Assembly: GCF_003316845.1 (NCBI RefSeq)
Contig: NZ_QMIK01000008.1
Span: 164,602-228,601 of the forward strand
DNA from: Cognataquiflexum aquatile
GTDB lineage: Bacteria > Bacteroidota > Bacteroidia > Cytophagales > Cyclobacteriaceae
DNA: 64,000 nt
Direction: 5' to 3'
Shown piece after piece: positions 8,197-17,800 of the stretch. Each line of letters opens with the position of its first letter. The first letter of the stretch is position 1. Made by a program: the position numbers and the translations under genes. The notes beneath the pieces are model-generated. The model was not told the DNA's origin. It saw only the letters and a program-made list of their open reading frames with translations, and did not search any database.

Positions 8197-8934
8197 ATGG
8201 ATGGGCTTACATTAATCATACCCGTATTCAATGAAGAAGGAAATATCCATCGGATATGGTCAGAAATAGACCATTACCGGAGAAATTCCCAATTTCCGGT
8301 TTTTGCTCTTTTCGTGGATGATGGTTCTGTGGACGATAGCCTTTCGCTGATCAAAGAAATATGTGACCGGGATGAGGGATTTGGTTTTGTTTCTTTTGAT
8401 AAAAACAAAGGGCTAAGTGCAGCAATCAAAGCAGGATTCGATTATTCCACCACAAAATGGGTCGGTTATCTCGATGGAGACCTTCAAACCACCCCTTTGG
8501 ATTTTCTCAAATTCGAGCTTTTCCTTGAGAATTATGATTTGATCACAGGAGAGCGTCAGAATAGAAAAGACAGCATGGGCAAAAAGTTGTCCTCTTCATT
8601 CGCTAATTGGATTAGGGATGGTTTTTTGAAAGACGGCATGAAGGATACCGGCTGTCCATTGAAAATCTTCAAAAGAGAATTTGTATTGAGTCTTCCTTAT
8701 TTCAATGGATACCATAGGTTTTTTCCTGCCCTGACGCAGATTTATGGAGGAAGTGTAAAAGTGATTCCAATCCGTCATTTCCCCAGAAAAGAAGGGAAAT
8801 CCAAGTTCAATGCATTTAATAGGATGATTCAGCCCCTGTTGGACCTGTTTTTGGTTTTTAGGCTCAAGCAAAGAAGGATTACCTACTCCGTCAAAGAATC
8901 AAGGACCTTCAAATCAGAAGTGTACCATGAATAA
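8197..8934 (+). CDS. Glycosyltransferase family 2, polyprenyl-phosphate sugar synthase type
   Basis: 245 residues from ATG 8197; a TTG 36 bp upstream would add residues unlike the family. GT-A fold: LIIPVFNEEGNI at 6-17, DDGS at 41-44 and the metal-binding DGD at 93-95 in GYLDGDLQTTP. This resembles dolichyl/undecaprenyl-phosphate mannose synthases and ArnC, but without the C-terminal membrane helices of ArnC. It should move a sugar from a nucleotide sugar to a polyprenyl phosphate at the inner face of the inner membrane. The stop overlaps the start of the next gene by 8 bp. That gene encodes an ArnT-like transferase that would use the lipid-linked sugar. The promoter region carries the YTTAAG array. 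Confidence 0.88.
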   Translation: MDGLTLIIPVFNEEGNIHRIWSEIDHYRRNSQFPVFALFVDDGSVDDSLSLIKEICDRDEGFGFVSFDKNKGLSAAIKAGFDYSTTKWVGYLDGDLQTTPLDFLKFELFLENYDLITGERQNRKDSMGKKLSSSFANWIRDGFLKDGMKDTGCPLKIFKREFVLSLPYFNGYHRFFPALTQIYGGSVKVIPIRHFPRKEGKSKFNAFNRMIQPLLDLFLVFRLKQRRITYSVKESRTFKSEVYHE

Positions 8935-11179
8935 TTTTTTGGTGCTTGGTTTGGGTTTGGTTGCCCAAGGCCTCTTCGCCGGAAGATTTGTAGTACAGTT
9001 GCTTCAATCCGAAAAGTCCCATAAAGTCGAGTCTCCTGCTTTGTTTTGGCAATTGAGCTTATTGGCCTCCTTCCTTTTGATTCTTTATGGCTTTATCCGC
9101 AGCGACATCGTCATCGTGGGTGGTCAATTTGTCGGATATCTGGTCTATATCCGAAATCTTCAAATCAAAGGAGAATGGAAAATTTTGCCTTATTCCATCA
9201 GGTTATTGGCCTTTTTGCTACCACCTGTTTTATTACTGTTTCTGATTTTTGGGGTGAATTACAACTGGGAAAAATTTATTGCCAACCCTGAAATTGAAGG
9301 ATTATTATTGACTTGGGGAACCATCGGCCAGCTGATTTTTACCTCCAGGTTTGTGGTTCAATGGTTGTATTCAGAAAAACTCAAAGAATCTGCTTTCCCG
9401 GTTTCTTTTTGGTACATCAGTATTTTAGGTGCCGTGATGGTGGCTGTTTATGCTGTTTTGAGACAGGATGCAGTCTTATTTATAGGTCAGGCTTTTGGTC
9501 TACTCGCTTATTCCCGAAATGTTTTCCTTCATTTCAAGCCTTATTTCGACAGAAAGATTTCTTTGGTTTCAAAATTTGAAAAATACCGGTTTCCTGCCCT
9601 TATGATTTTTTTGGGAATGGTGCTGTATTTCAACCTTGGCAATTGGGAGGTAACGGAGAGCAGTGAAGCAAGGTATGCGCAAATACCTAAGGAAATGATC
9701 GATTCCGGTGATTATATCCATCCTACTTTGATGGGAATCTACCATTACCATAAACCCCCAATGACTTATTGGATCACTGTTGCTGCCTACAAATTATTCG
9801 GTGTATCGTCGTGGTCGGCCAGATTTTTTTTACAAATCGCGATTCTGATTCAGGTTTGGTTGGTTTACCAAATTGGAAAGATTTTACTTCCGGACAAGAA
9901 ATCTGCTTTTTTTGCAAGTCTGCTTTTCGCCTCTTTCCCCATATTGATAATATCAGGCAGGGCTTTGACGACGGATGGGTATTTGGCAGTTTTTGTGTTG
10001 GCAGCCATGTATGCTTGGTTATCGTATCTCAAAAACCCCAAAAACAGATACCTCCTGATTTTCTACCTGATGTTGGGTTTGGGGTTTTTGACAAAGGGTC
10101 CTGTGGTATTGATTGTTCCGATTTCGGTATTGATATTTCAGAAATTCTACCAGAAAACAGCTTTTGGAAAACCTTGGATCCATTTGTTGGGGATTTCTAT
10201 TTTCCTTTTTATTGGATTAAGTTGGTTTGTTTTCCTTTACTTGGAGGATCGTCAGTTTCTGGATTATTTTGTATTCAAACATACGCTCCAAAGGTTCTCC
10301 ACCAATACTTTTAGCCGGAGTCAGCCTTTTTGGTTTTATTTTGTCATTGTGGTGGCGACGGCTTTTCCTTGGGTTTTGGTAATCCTTTCAGGGACCAAAA
10401 AAATTATCCAAAAAAGAAATCCCCAAAGCCTCATGCTGTTGGCATGGATATTTATTCCCTTGTTTTTTTTCTCCCTGAGTCAGTCCAAACTTGTCCTCTA
10501 TATCCTCCCGATATATCCCGCCATAGCTTTGGCCGCTACGTCTGTGTGGATGGGATTGCCTGATCGGAGCCAAATGATTTGGGACAAAATTCAGTTCGTT
10601 TTCCAAATTCTGGTCATTTCAGCCTTAGCTGTCAGTCCTCTTTTTGAGCCAAAGATTACCCTGAGTTACAAATTTTTCTTTATCCTAGTTGTCACTGCTT
10701 CACTATTGGTTTCCATGCGTCTCATCGCAATCAAGTCCATGGACAGGGCCATATTGACAGCATTTTTGTTTTTCATGGGGATTACCGCTGCGTCCACCTA
10801 TTTTATGGGGAATAATCCCGGTATGGTCAATGACAGAAAAAACATTGCTGCTTTTATCCAACAGGATTTACCAGATATGGAAAATATCCTGATCTATAAC
10901 TACAGGTCGCCCTCAATGGCATTTTTGACCGATAAAAATATCATCTCACTGTTTGACGGTGCCGAGGATTTGAACAGGGAAACCCAATTCCAAAAAAACG
11001 AAGACTGGAAAGCCAACCTCATCAACCTCCAGGAACAACCGGATTGGCTGGTCAAAAAACTTCCCAAAAATGCTGTTTTGATGGTAAAGAAAAACCACCT
11101 TCATCTTGAAATCATCAAAGAGGCAGGAAAGGGATTTGGAAACTCAAAGGAAATGGATGGTTGGGTTTTGTTTTATTGA
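8927..11179 (+). CDS. Fusion of two LAB_N domains and an ArnT-like GT-C glycosyltransferase
   Basis: 750 residues. Two lipid A biosynthesis N-terminal (LAB_N) domains come first, at about 5-78 and 125-200. They share the pattern GxxxQxxFxxRFVVQxLxSEK and end in YLVYIRNL and LLAYSRNV; each has about three membrane helices. From about 222 to the end there is an ArnT/PMT_2-like multi-span glycosyltransferase. It opens with EVTESSEARYAQIPKEM (241-257; acidic residue of the GT-C active site) and KPPMTYW (276-282), has about ten further helices, and ends in a soluble tail. ArnT-type enzymes transfer a sugar from undecaprenyl phosphate to lipid A in the periplasm. The adjacent GT2 gene would supply the donor. 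LAB_N is normally found in LpxB-like or stand-alone proteins, so this fusion is uncommon. Confidence 0.85.
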   Translation: MNNFLVLGLGLVAQGLFAGRFVVQLLQSEKSHKVESPALFWQLSLLASFLLILYGFIRSDIVIVGGQFVGYLVYIRNLQIKGEWKILPYSIRLLAFLLPPVLLLFLIFGVNYNWEKFIANPEIEGLLLTWGTIGQLIFTSRFVVQWLYSEKLKESAFPVSFWYISILGAVMVAVYAVLRQDAVLFIGQAFGLLAYSRNVFLHFKPYFDRKISLVSKFEKYRFPALMIFLGMVLYFNLGNWEVTESSEARYAQIPKEMIDSGDYIHPTLMGIYHYHKPPMTYWITVAAYKLFGVSSWSARFFLQIAILIQVWLVYQIGKILLPDKKSAFFASLLFASFPILIISGRALTTDGYLAVFVLAAMYAWLSYLKNPKNRYLLIFYLMLGLGFLTKGPVVLIVPISVLIFQKFYQKTAFGKPWIHLLGISIFLFIGLSWFVFLYLEDRQFLDYFVFKHTLQRFSTNTFSRSQPFWFYFVIVVATAFPWVLVILSGTKKIIQKRNPQSLMLLAWIFIPLFFFSLSQSKLVLYILPIYPAIALAATSVWMGLPDRSQMIWDKIQFVFQILVISALAVSPLFEPKITLSYKFFFILVVTASLLVSMRLIAIKSMDRAILTAFLFFMGITAASTYFMGNNPGMVNDRKNIAAFIQQDLPDMENILIYNYRSPSMAFLTDKNIISLFDGAEDLNRETQFQKNEDWKANLINLQEQPDWLVKKLPKNAVLMVKKNHLHLEIIKEAGKGFGNSKEMDGWVLFY

Positions 11180-11256
11180 GCTGATTTCTTCTACTTGTTG
11201 TTGGTGGAGAAAAGGGTAGAATTTGTAATTTGTGAAAAAAGAAAACCTGTAGAAAA

Positions 11257-11925
11257 ATGAGGATTTTGGTAATTGAAGATGAGCCCGGCATTTCGGGATT
11301 TTTGAAGCAAGGTCTGGAAGAGGAATCCTATGCTGTTGATGTCGCTGAGGAAGGAAAACTTGGTTTGGAATTGGCGTTGACCGGAGATTATGACCTTCTA
11401 TTGATAGATTGGATGCTGCCCGGACTGAGTGGGATTGAAATTACCCGGACTTTCAGAAAATCCTTTTCGGATACTCCCGTGATATTTCTCACGGCAAAAG
11501 ACACCGCAGATGAAGCGGTTTTTGCCCTGCAGGCAGGTGCAAATGATTATATCAGAAAACCTTTTCATTTTGAAGAACTACTCGCCAGGATCCGGGTGCA
11601 GCTACGGACCAAATCCGGAGAGCAGGTGAATTTTACCCTTGGGCCGATTGTCCTTTATACCGAAAATCACCGGGTGGAGAAAGATGGAAAGGAAATCATT
11701 CTTACCCAAAAGGAGTTTGCGCTCCTAGAATACCTCATCAGAAACAAAGGCAAAGTATGCAGAAGAAGCCGAATCATCGAAAGCGTTTGGGATATCCATT
11801 TTGAATATGATACCGGAGTGATCGATGTTTTTATAAATTCCATCAGAAAGAAACTCGGACTCACCAAAGAAGACAACTACCTGCAGACCATCAGGGGAGT
11901 CGGCTACATTGCTCAGGAAATATGA
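11257..11925 (+). CDS. OmpR/PhoB-type response regulator
   Basis: 222 residues. Receiver domain 1-118 with acidic pocket D8/E9, phosphorylation site D51 (LLIDWMLPG), T79 (FLTAKD) and K101 (YIRKPF). A winged-helix trans_reg_C domain occupies about 127-222, with ILTQKEFALLEYLIRN and the end DNYLQTIRGVGYIAQ. Overall it resembles CusR, PmrA and related regulators. It overlaps the kinase gene by 4 bp. It follows the LAB_N-ArnT gene by 77 bp and precedes the metal efflux cluster. The 11-bp-period YTTAAG arrays before both neighbours are good candidate targets. PmrA controls lipid A modification and CusR controls metal efflux, so either analogy fits the context. Confidence 0.93.
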   Translation: MRILVIEDEPGISGFLKQGLEEESYAVDVAEEGKLGLELALTGDYDLLLIDWMLPGLSGIEITRTFRKSFSDTPVIFLTAKDTADEAVFALQAGANDYIRKPFHFEELLARIRVQLRTKSGEQVNFTLGPIVLYTENHRVEKDGKEIILTQKEFALLEYLIRNKGKVCRRSRIIESVWDIHFEYDTGVIDVFINSIRKKLGLTKEDNYLQTIRGVGYIAQEI

Positions 11926-13301
11926 ATTTACCCTACAAAATCCGGCTTTCCATTTATCTCTCCGGCGCATCATCGCTGATCGTGTTGGTTGCTTTTCTAT
12001 TGATTTTTGGGGTAGCCAAATGGACCCTGCTCAGGACTATTGACAAGGATTTGGCTTTGGAGACAAAAGTTCATCAGGATCAGATCACGATTATCGATGG
12101 GAGTATCCGGTTTTCTCACAAAGACGAATGGGAGGAAGAAGAACACAAGGAAATCCAGTTCCATCCCATTTTTATCGAAATTGTAGACAAAGAAGGAAAT
12201 CAGCTGGACAAATCCCCCAACCTTGGAAACCTGAGGCTTGGTTTCATTAATGGTCATTCTTCCCAGGACAATGGGTATAATCAGTTTATGGGCAATCAGG
12301 AATTGCGGCAAATGCAGATTGCGCTCAAGCACGAGGAAAAGATTGAAGGCTACCTTTTGGTCGCTACTTCTTTTGAAGAATCAAGAAACTTGCTCAATAA
12401 CCTCCGGACAATCCTTTTTGTATTGTATCCGCTTATTTTGTTTTCGCTTTTTTTGACCATGAGGATTTTGGCCGGGAAAAGCATTCAGCCTGTGGATAAG
12501 ATTACCAAAAGGGCAAAAATGATTTCCCAGAAAAACCTCAATGAGCGGATACAGCTACCTGTCAACAACGATGAAATTAAAGCACTCACTGTCGCGATCA
12601 ATGATTTGTTGGAAAGGTTGGAAAATGCGATGAAAAGAGAGCAGCAGTTCACCTCAGATGCTTCCCATGAACTCCGGACCCCGCTTTCTGTCCTCAAAGG
12701 AAACTTTGAGGTTTTGATCCGAAAACCGCGAAGTGAGGAAGAGTATGTTTCCAAAATCAAAAATGGTCTTGACGAAATCGAAAAATTAGAAAGCATCATT
12801 GACCAATTGTTGGCCTTGGCAAGGGTCCAAAAAGATGCCTGGGATATCCATGAAATCGACCTGGAAAGTATCACCCTCGAAGTCACTGAATCCATCCGGA
12901 AAAGTGAGGGTAGGAAAATCCGGTTTACAAATCAATCCAAGGAACCACTATATGTTTTTTCCAATGAAAAATCACTTTTTATCATATTGACAAATCTCAT
13001 CCAGAATGCCCTGAAATATTCTGAAAACCATACGGAGATTTCGGTTACCATTTGGATTGAAAATTCTACAGGAATCCTGGAAGTAAAGGACCATGGAATC
13101 GGAATTGAAAAAGAGGCGCAATCCAAAATATTCAATCCGTTTTTTCGTGAAAATTCCCAAGAGCTTGGCAAAATACAAGGCTCAGGATTGGGACTTTCTA
13201 TTGTTAAAAAATTGTGTGACCACCTTGGGATATACATTTCATTGGAAAGTGAAAAAGGTCAGGGAACCGCGATACGACTTATTTTTCCTGATAAGGTTTG
13301 A
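11922..13301 (+). CDS. Sensor histidine kinase (CusS/PmrB-like)
   Basis: 459 residues. TM1 at about 12-32, a periplasmic sensor of about 130 residues rich in Glu, His and Lys (for example EWEEEEHKEIQFHP at 69-82), TM2 at about 163-183, then HAMP. HisKA holds H249 in SDASHELRTPL. HATPase motifs are NLIQNALKYS (N-box), KDHGIGI (G1) and GSGLGLSIVKKL (G2). The acidic and histidine-rich periplasmic part could bind metal cations or cationic peptides; this is inference. The start overlaps the response regulator gene by 4 bp (atga type overlap), so the two are coupled. Confidence 0.93.
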   Translation: MNLPYKIRLSIYLSGASSLIVLVAFLLIFGVAKWTLLRTIDKDLALETKVHQDQITIIDGSIRFSHKDEWEEEEHKEIQFHPIFIEIVDKEGNQLDKSPNLGNLRLGFINGHSSQDNGYNQFMGNQELRQMQIALKHEEKIEGYLLVATSFEESRNLLNNLRTILFVLYPLILFSLFLTMRILAGKSIQPVDKITKRAKMISQKNLNERIQLPVNNDEIKALTVAINDLLERLENAMKREQQFTSDASHELRTPLSVLKGNFEVLIRKPRSEEEYVSKIKNGLDEIEKLESIIDQLLALARVQKDAWDIHEIDLESITLEVTESIRKSEGRKIRFTNQSKEPLYVFSNEKSLFIILTNLIQNALKYSENHTEISVTIWIENSTGILEVKDHGIGIEKEAQSKIFNPFFRENSQELGKIQGSGLGLSIVKKLCDHLGIYISLESEKGQGTAIRLIFPDKV

Positions 13302-13305
13302 TTTA

Positions 13306-13345
13306 GTAGACCATAGATTGTGGTCGATAGTCCATAGCCTACAAC
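13306..13345. repeat. Dispersed intergenic repeat (GACCATAG type)
   Basis: tagaccatagattgtggtcg followed by atagtccatagcc. It is related to the copies at 4075, 4628, 46375 and 53915. It lies just after the kinase stop codon. Confidence 0.5.
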
Positions 13346-13532
13346 AATTTTCCTTCATCTCACTTTTATCTATTTTGTGGCAGGATAGCGCATACTCATA
13401 TCAAAATATTTACAATACCCCTCAATTAATCAGAAGCAAAAATTGAATGGATATGTAAGACACTTCGGTCTTCAGTTCTGTTTGTGGTAGAATTTTTGGC
13501 ACTTGGCAAATAATAGGATAACCATTCAACTT

Positions 13533-13590
13533 TTTAAGCAAACCTTAAGAAATCCCTAAGAAAGGCCAAAGGTTGTCGGAGATACATTTG
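13533..13590 (+). promoter_or_regulatory. Operator array (three YTTAAG-type half-sites) and promoter
   Basis: TTTAAG (13533-13538), CTTAAG (13544-13549) and CCTAAG (13555-13560), each separated by exactly 5 bases. A perfect -7 element TACATTTG lies at 13583-13590, 22 bp after the last half-site. No good -33 TTTG is present at the expected place, which suits activator dependence. The array copies the design at 8107-8145, where the last half-site is also 21-23 bp before the best -7 candidate. The b561-like gene starts at 13620. The rest of the 318-bp gap holds a repeat and AT-rich DNA. Confidence 0.72.
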
Positions 13591-13619
13591 AGTCATCAAA
13601 GGTTTTTACTCTGTACACC

Positions 13620-14243
13620 ATGAAAAAAATAATTTCGATCATCACCCTTTTCTTAGCCATTTTTTCTTCCGGGTTTGCCCAGGATGTGGACAGTCTTCTC
13701 CTGACTTTGGATGCAGAGGTGGAAGAACCGGTTCAATTGCTTCCTGACAAAATCATGTTTACACAAAGGATATTTTGGGGCGAAAGAGGACTCATGAGAA
13801 GAACCGGCATCATGCCGCTCAATGAGGAAAACAGAATGAAGGAACTTAAAATCCGGAGAACAATGCTGGTAACTCATCAGATTCTAGGCTATGCGACCCT
13901 GGCAGGAATGATCGCCCAAGGCATTGTCGGAGGGAAGCTGTACAATGGGGAAACCCAACTCAAGGATGCCCACGAAAGCCTCGCTGCCGCGGTCAACATC
14001 GGATACTTTACGGGTGCTGCCTTGTCTCTCTTTTCACCACCACCATTGATTTCCAAGCAAGTCAAGGGCCTCAATTCCATCAAAGCACACAAAATCCTGG
14101 CATCAATCCACTTTACCGCCATGGTTGCGACCAATATGTTGGCCGAAAAAGCTGAAGATCCCAAATATGCCAAAATCCACAAAGCAGCAGCATTTACGGC
14201 TTTTGGAGCATTTGCAGGAGCCACCATCGTCATGAAATTTTAA
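13620..14243 (+). CDS. Exported four-helix membrane protein resembling cytochrome b561
   Basis: 207 residues. A signal peptide (1-20, ending SSGFAQD) is followed by a short periplasmic part and four hydrophobic helices at about 80-106, 118-140, 153-174 and 186-205. Histidines occur in or beside each helix: H86, H118, H157, H164 and H187. That distribution is what one expects of a b561-type bis-heme fold, but the sequence is divergent, so heme binding is inference. It is the first gene after the operator array and is followed after 10 bp by a YceI gene. YceI proteins and b561 cytochromes are often neighbours. It could pass electrons or quinols in the periplasm during metal or redox stress. Confidence 0.6.
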   Translation: MKKIISIITLFLAIFSSGFAQDVDSLLLTLDAEVEEPVQLLPDKIMFTQRIFWGERGLMRRTGIMPLNEENRMKELKIRRTMLVTHQILGYATLAGMIAQGIVGGKLYNGETQLKDAHESLAAAVNIGYFTGAALSLFSPPPLISKQVKGLNSIKAHKILASIHFTAMVATNMLAEKAEDPKYAKIHKAAAFTAFGAFAGATIVMKF

Positions 14244-14253
14244 AAATATACCT

Positions 14254-14793
14254 ATGAAAATCTCCCTAATGATAGTTGGTCTTGCCTTGGGTATCGCCGC
14301 GGTCATGCCCTCTGTCAGCATGAAATCCAAAAAAGAAGCATCGTCGATTTCCTACAGCGCCCACCATTCCCTCCATGATTGGACCGGCGTCAACAAGGAC
14401 GTCAATGCGGTGGTTGTCTTGGATGATTTGGCGCAAAAAGTAGAAAAAGTTGCCGTGAGTGCATTGGTTGCAGGTTTTGACAGTGAAAATTCGAGCCGAG
14501 ACTCCCACGCTTTGGAAGTATTGGAATCCTTGAAATATCCCAAAGTCCAGTTTGTGAGTACTTCGATCACTCAAAACAAGGAGGATTTGGATGTAAAAGG
14601 GAACCTCACTTTTCATGGTATCACCAAGCCGATTCAGTTTAAGGGGAAATTCAATAAGCAGCAAAACGGGATCGTCGTAGAAGGTGAATTTCCTGTTTCC
14701 CTGGAAGAATACAAAGTGGAGCGACCAAGCTTTATGTTGGTGAAAACCGATGACCTGATCACCATCTCTTTTCATGTGGAATTTTATCCTTAA
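14254..14793 (+). CDS. YceI family periplasmic protein
   Basis: 179 residues. It has a signal peptide (ATG 14254, hydrophobic stretch at 3-16) and a lipocalin-like YceI beta-barrel. Visible family motifs are YSAHHSLHDWTGVN near residues 34-47, DSENSSRDSHALEVL near 76-90, and the tail LTFHGITKPIQFKGKF. YceI proteins bind isoprenoid lipids such as polyprenyl or quinone-like molecules. The gene is 10 bp after the b561-like gene and 32 bp before the RND pump gene, so it belongs to the same transcription unit. Its exact ligand is unknown. Confidence 0.88.
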   Translation: MKISLMIVGLALGIAAVMPSVSMKSKKEASSISYSAHHSLHDWTGVNKDVNAVVVLDDLAQKVEKVAVSALVAGFDSENSSRDSHALEVLESLKYPKVQFVSTSITQNKEDLDVKGNLTFHGITKPIQFKGKFNKQQNGIVVEGEFPVSLEEYKVERPSFMLVKTDDLITISFHVEFYP

Positions 14794-14825
14794 TCCATCG
14801 CCATTTTAATTAAAATTTTGAAACC

Positions 14826-17800
14826 ATGCTAGATAAAATCATCCGTTGGAGTGTAGGAAACAAGATCATTGTTTTTCTATTCATCTTGGGTCTTATAGGC
14901 TTTGGCTTCTATTCTTTGTCACAGATTCCTATAGGTGCGGTTCCTGATGTGACCAATAACCAGGTTCAGGTTATCACCACCTCCAGAAACCTTTCTACCG
15001 AAGACGTGGAAAAATACCTGACCTATCCTATTGAATTGGAAATGGTCAACCTGCCGGGAGTCAAAGAAATCCGGTCGGTTTCCAAATTCGGGCTTTCGGT
15101 GGTGACCATTGTTTTTGAAGACAAAATAGGCACCTACCTGCCCCGTCAGCTGATTGCCGAAAAAATCAAAACAGCCGAGCAAAACATTCCCGCAGGATTT
15201 GGTCAGCCATTTATGGGTCCAATTTCCACTGGTCTGGGAGAGATATTCCAATACATCATCGATGTCAAGCCTGGGTATGAGGACAGGTACAGCCTGACTG
15301 ACTTGAGGACGATTCAGGATTGGGTAGTCAAGAGACAGCTTTCCGGTATCTCAGGTGTGGTGGAAGTCAATACTTGGGGAGGATTCTTGAAGCAATATGA
15401 AGTGGCTGTCAGTCCCGAGCGGCTCAAAGCCATGAACATCGACCTTCTCCAGGTTTTCAAAGCATTGGAAGAAAACAATGCCATCGCAGGGGGTGGCTAT
15501 ATTGAAAAAACAAATGAATCCTTTTTTATCCGGGCAGAAGGTCAGGTAAAGACTCTGGAAGAAATCGGAATGATTGTAGTGGACAGCCGAAACGGTACTC
15601 CCATCTACGTCCGGGACCTTGCAAAAGTCGGCTTTGGCCATGCCAATAGGTTTGGCGCCATCACTGCTAACGGTCAGGGAGAAAAAGTCCTTGGTCAGGT
15701 AATGATGCTCAAAGGGGCTGATTCCAAAGCGACCATTGAGCGCGTCAAAGCAAAATTGGAACAGATAAGTCCCACGCTTCCGGAAGGAATTGTGGTCAAT
15801 GGCTTTCTGGACCGCAGTGATTTGATCGGCAAGACGACGTTCACCATTGCTGAAAACCTGATTTTGGGCTGTTTGATTGTGGTATTTGTTGTGGTGCTGT
15901 TGCTTGGAAATTTACGTTCCGGCTTGGTGGTATCTTCGGTCATTCCTTTGAGTCTGCTTTTTGCACTGTCACTCATGTACCTATTTGGGGTTGATGCCAA
16001 TCTGATGAGCCTTGGTGCGATCGACTTTGGTATCATCATCGACGGTGCGGTGATTATCGTGGAGTTTATAGCCTTTCAGCTTACTGCCAAGTATGGAATA
16101 TTATTGGGACTTTCCAAGGAAGAAACCAGAATCCAAAAAGACAAGATTGCTATAGAAAGTGCTTCCAAAATGATGCATTCGGCTGTTTTTGGTCAGATCA
16201 TCATCATCATTGTTTTTATCCCCATTCTGTCTCTTTCCGGAGTGGAGGGAAAAATGTTTGGCCCGATGGCGCAGGTTTTCAGCTTCGCCTTGTTGGGAAC
16301 CATGATTTTGGGATTGACCTATGTTCCCGTGGTCTCCTCTCTTTTTCTCAAAGCCACTGACCCAAATAAAAGGAATATCACCAGCAGGCTGATAGATTGG
16401 ATTAATAGCCTTTATCAACCCTCCATCGAGTGGGCGCTAGACAGAAAAAAGACAGTTTTGGCTTTGGCAGCCGCATTGTTGGTTGTCTCATTTGGGATTT
16501 TCTCCCGCATGGGTGCGGAGTTTATCCCCACTTTGGATGAAGGGGATTTTGTTATCCAACCTGTTCTCAAGACAGGAACTACCTTGAGCAATACCATTGC
16601 TACTACCACCGAGATTGAAAAAATACTTCTCGGATTTCCTGAAGTGGACCAGGTCGTCAGCCGTATTGGCGCTGCCGAAATCCCCACAGATCCAATGTCC
16701 ATGGAGGAAAGTGACATTATCGTGACATTAAAGCCACCAAAAGAGTGGACCACAGTCTCTACCAAAGATGGTTTGGCGGATGCTTTTAAGGATTCGCTTT
16801 CGGTCATTGCAGGCTTGGAGTTTGAGTTTACCCAACCCATAGAAATGCGGTTCAACGAACTGATTACCGGAGTAAGGGCTGATTTGGCGATCAAAGTTTT
16901 TGGCGAAGACCTGAATATCCTCAACCAAAAAGCCAAAGAAATAGAAGCCGCCATCCACGATGTCGAAGGCGCGGCAGACATTATTGTGGAAAAGACAGCA
17001 GGCCTTCCTCAGATGAAGATCAGGTATGACCGGGAGAAAATTGCCAAATATGGCATCAACATCAGCACCTTGAATGACATCGTTACGATGGGATTTGCAG
17101 GAAAGGCCGCAGGGACTGTATTTGAAGGGGAAAAGCAATTTGACCTGGTGATCAGGTTTGCAGGTGAATTCCGAAAGGACCTGGACAATATCCGTCAGGC
17201 TTCCGTGAACCTTCCGGATGGCAGTTCTTTGCCACTCAGTGAGTTCGCGGAAATTTACCTGGACAAAGGTCCTGCAAAGATTTCCAGGGACGGATCAAGA
17301 AGAAGGGTCGTCATCGGGGTCAATGTCCGAAACAGGGATTTGCAGTCTGTGGTGACAGATATCCAGGCCATCATCCAATCCAAGGTCGAGCTTCCGGATG
17401 GCTATTACATTGATTATGGAGGACAATTTGAAAACCTCAACATGGCAAAAGCCAGGCTGATTATTGCCGTTCCCATTGCCTTGGCGTTGATATTCCTGCT
17501 TTTGTTTTTTGCTCTTTCTTCGATCAAGGAAGCCTTAATGATCTACACTGCCATTCCTTTTTCTGCAGTGGGAGGGATTCTGCTGCTCTATTTTAGAGGC
17601 ATGCCCTTCAGTATATCGGCGGGAGTAGGATTCATCGCACTCTTTGGAATTGCGGTACTCAATGGCATCGTCCTGATCGAGCATTTCAAAGAACTCCAAA
17701 ATGAACACGATGGGGACCTGAAATCCCTGATTTTGAGAGGGACCAAAGAGAGGCTGCGGCCTGTCTTATTGACTGCCGCGGCGGCTGCAATGGGATTTTT

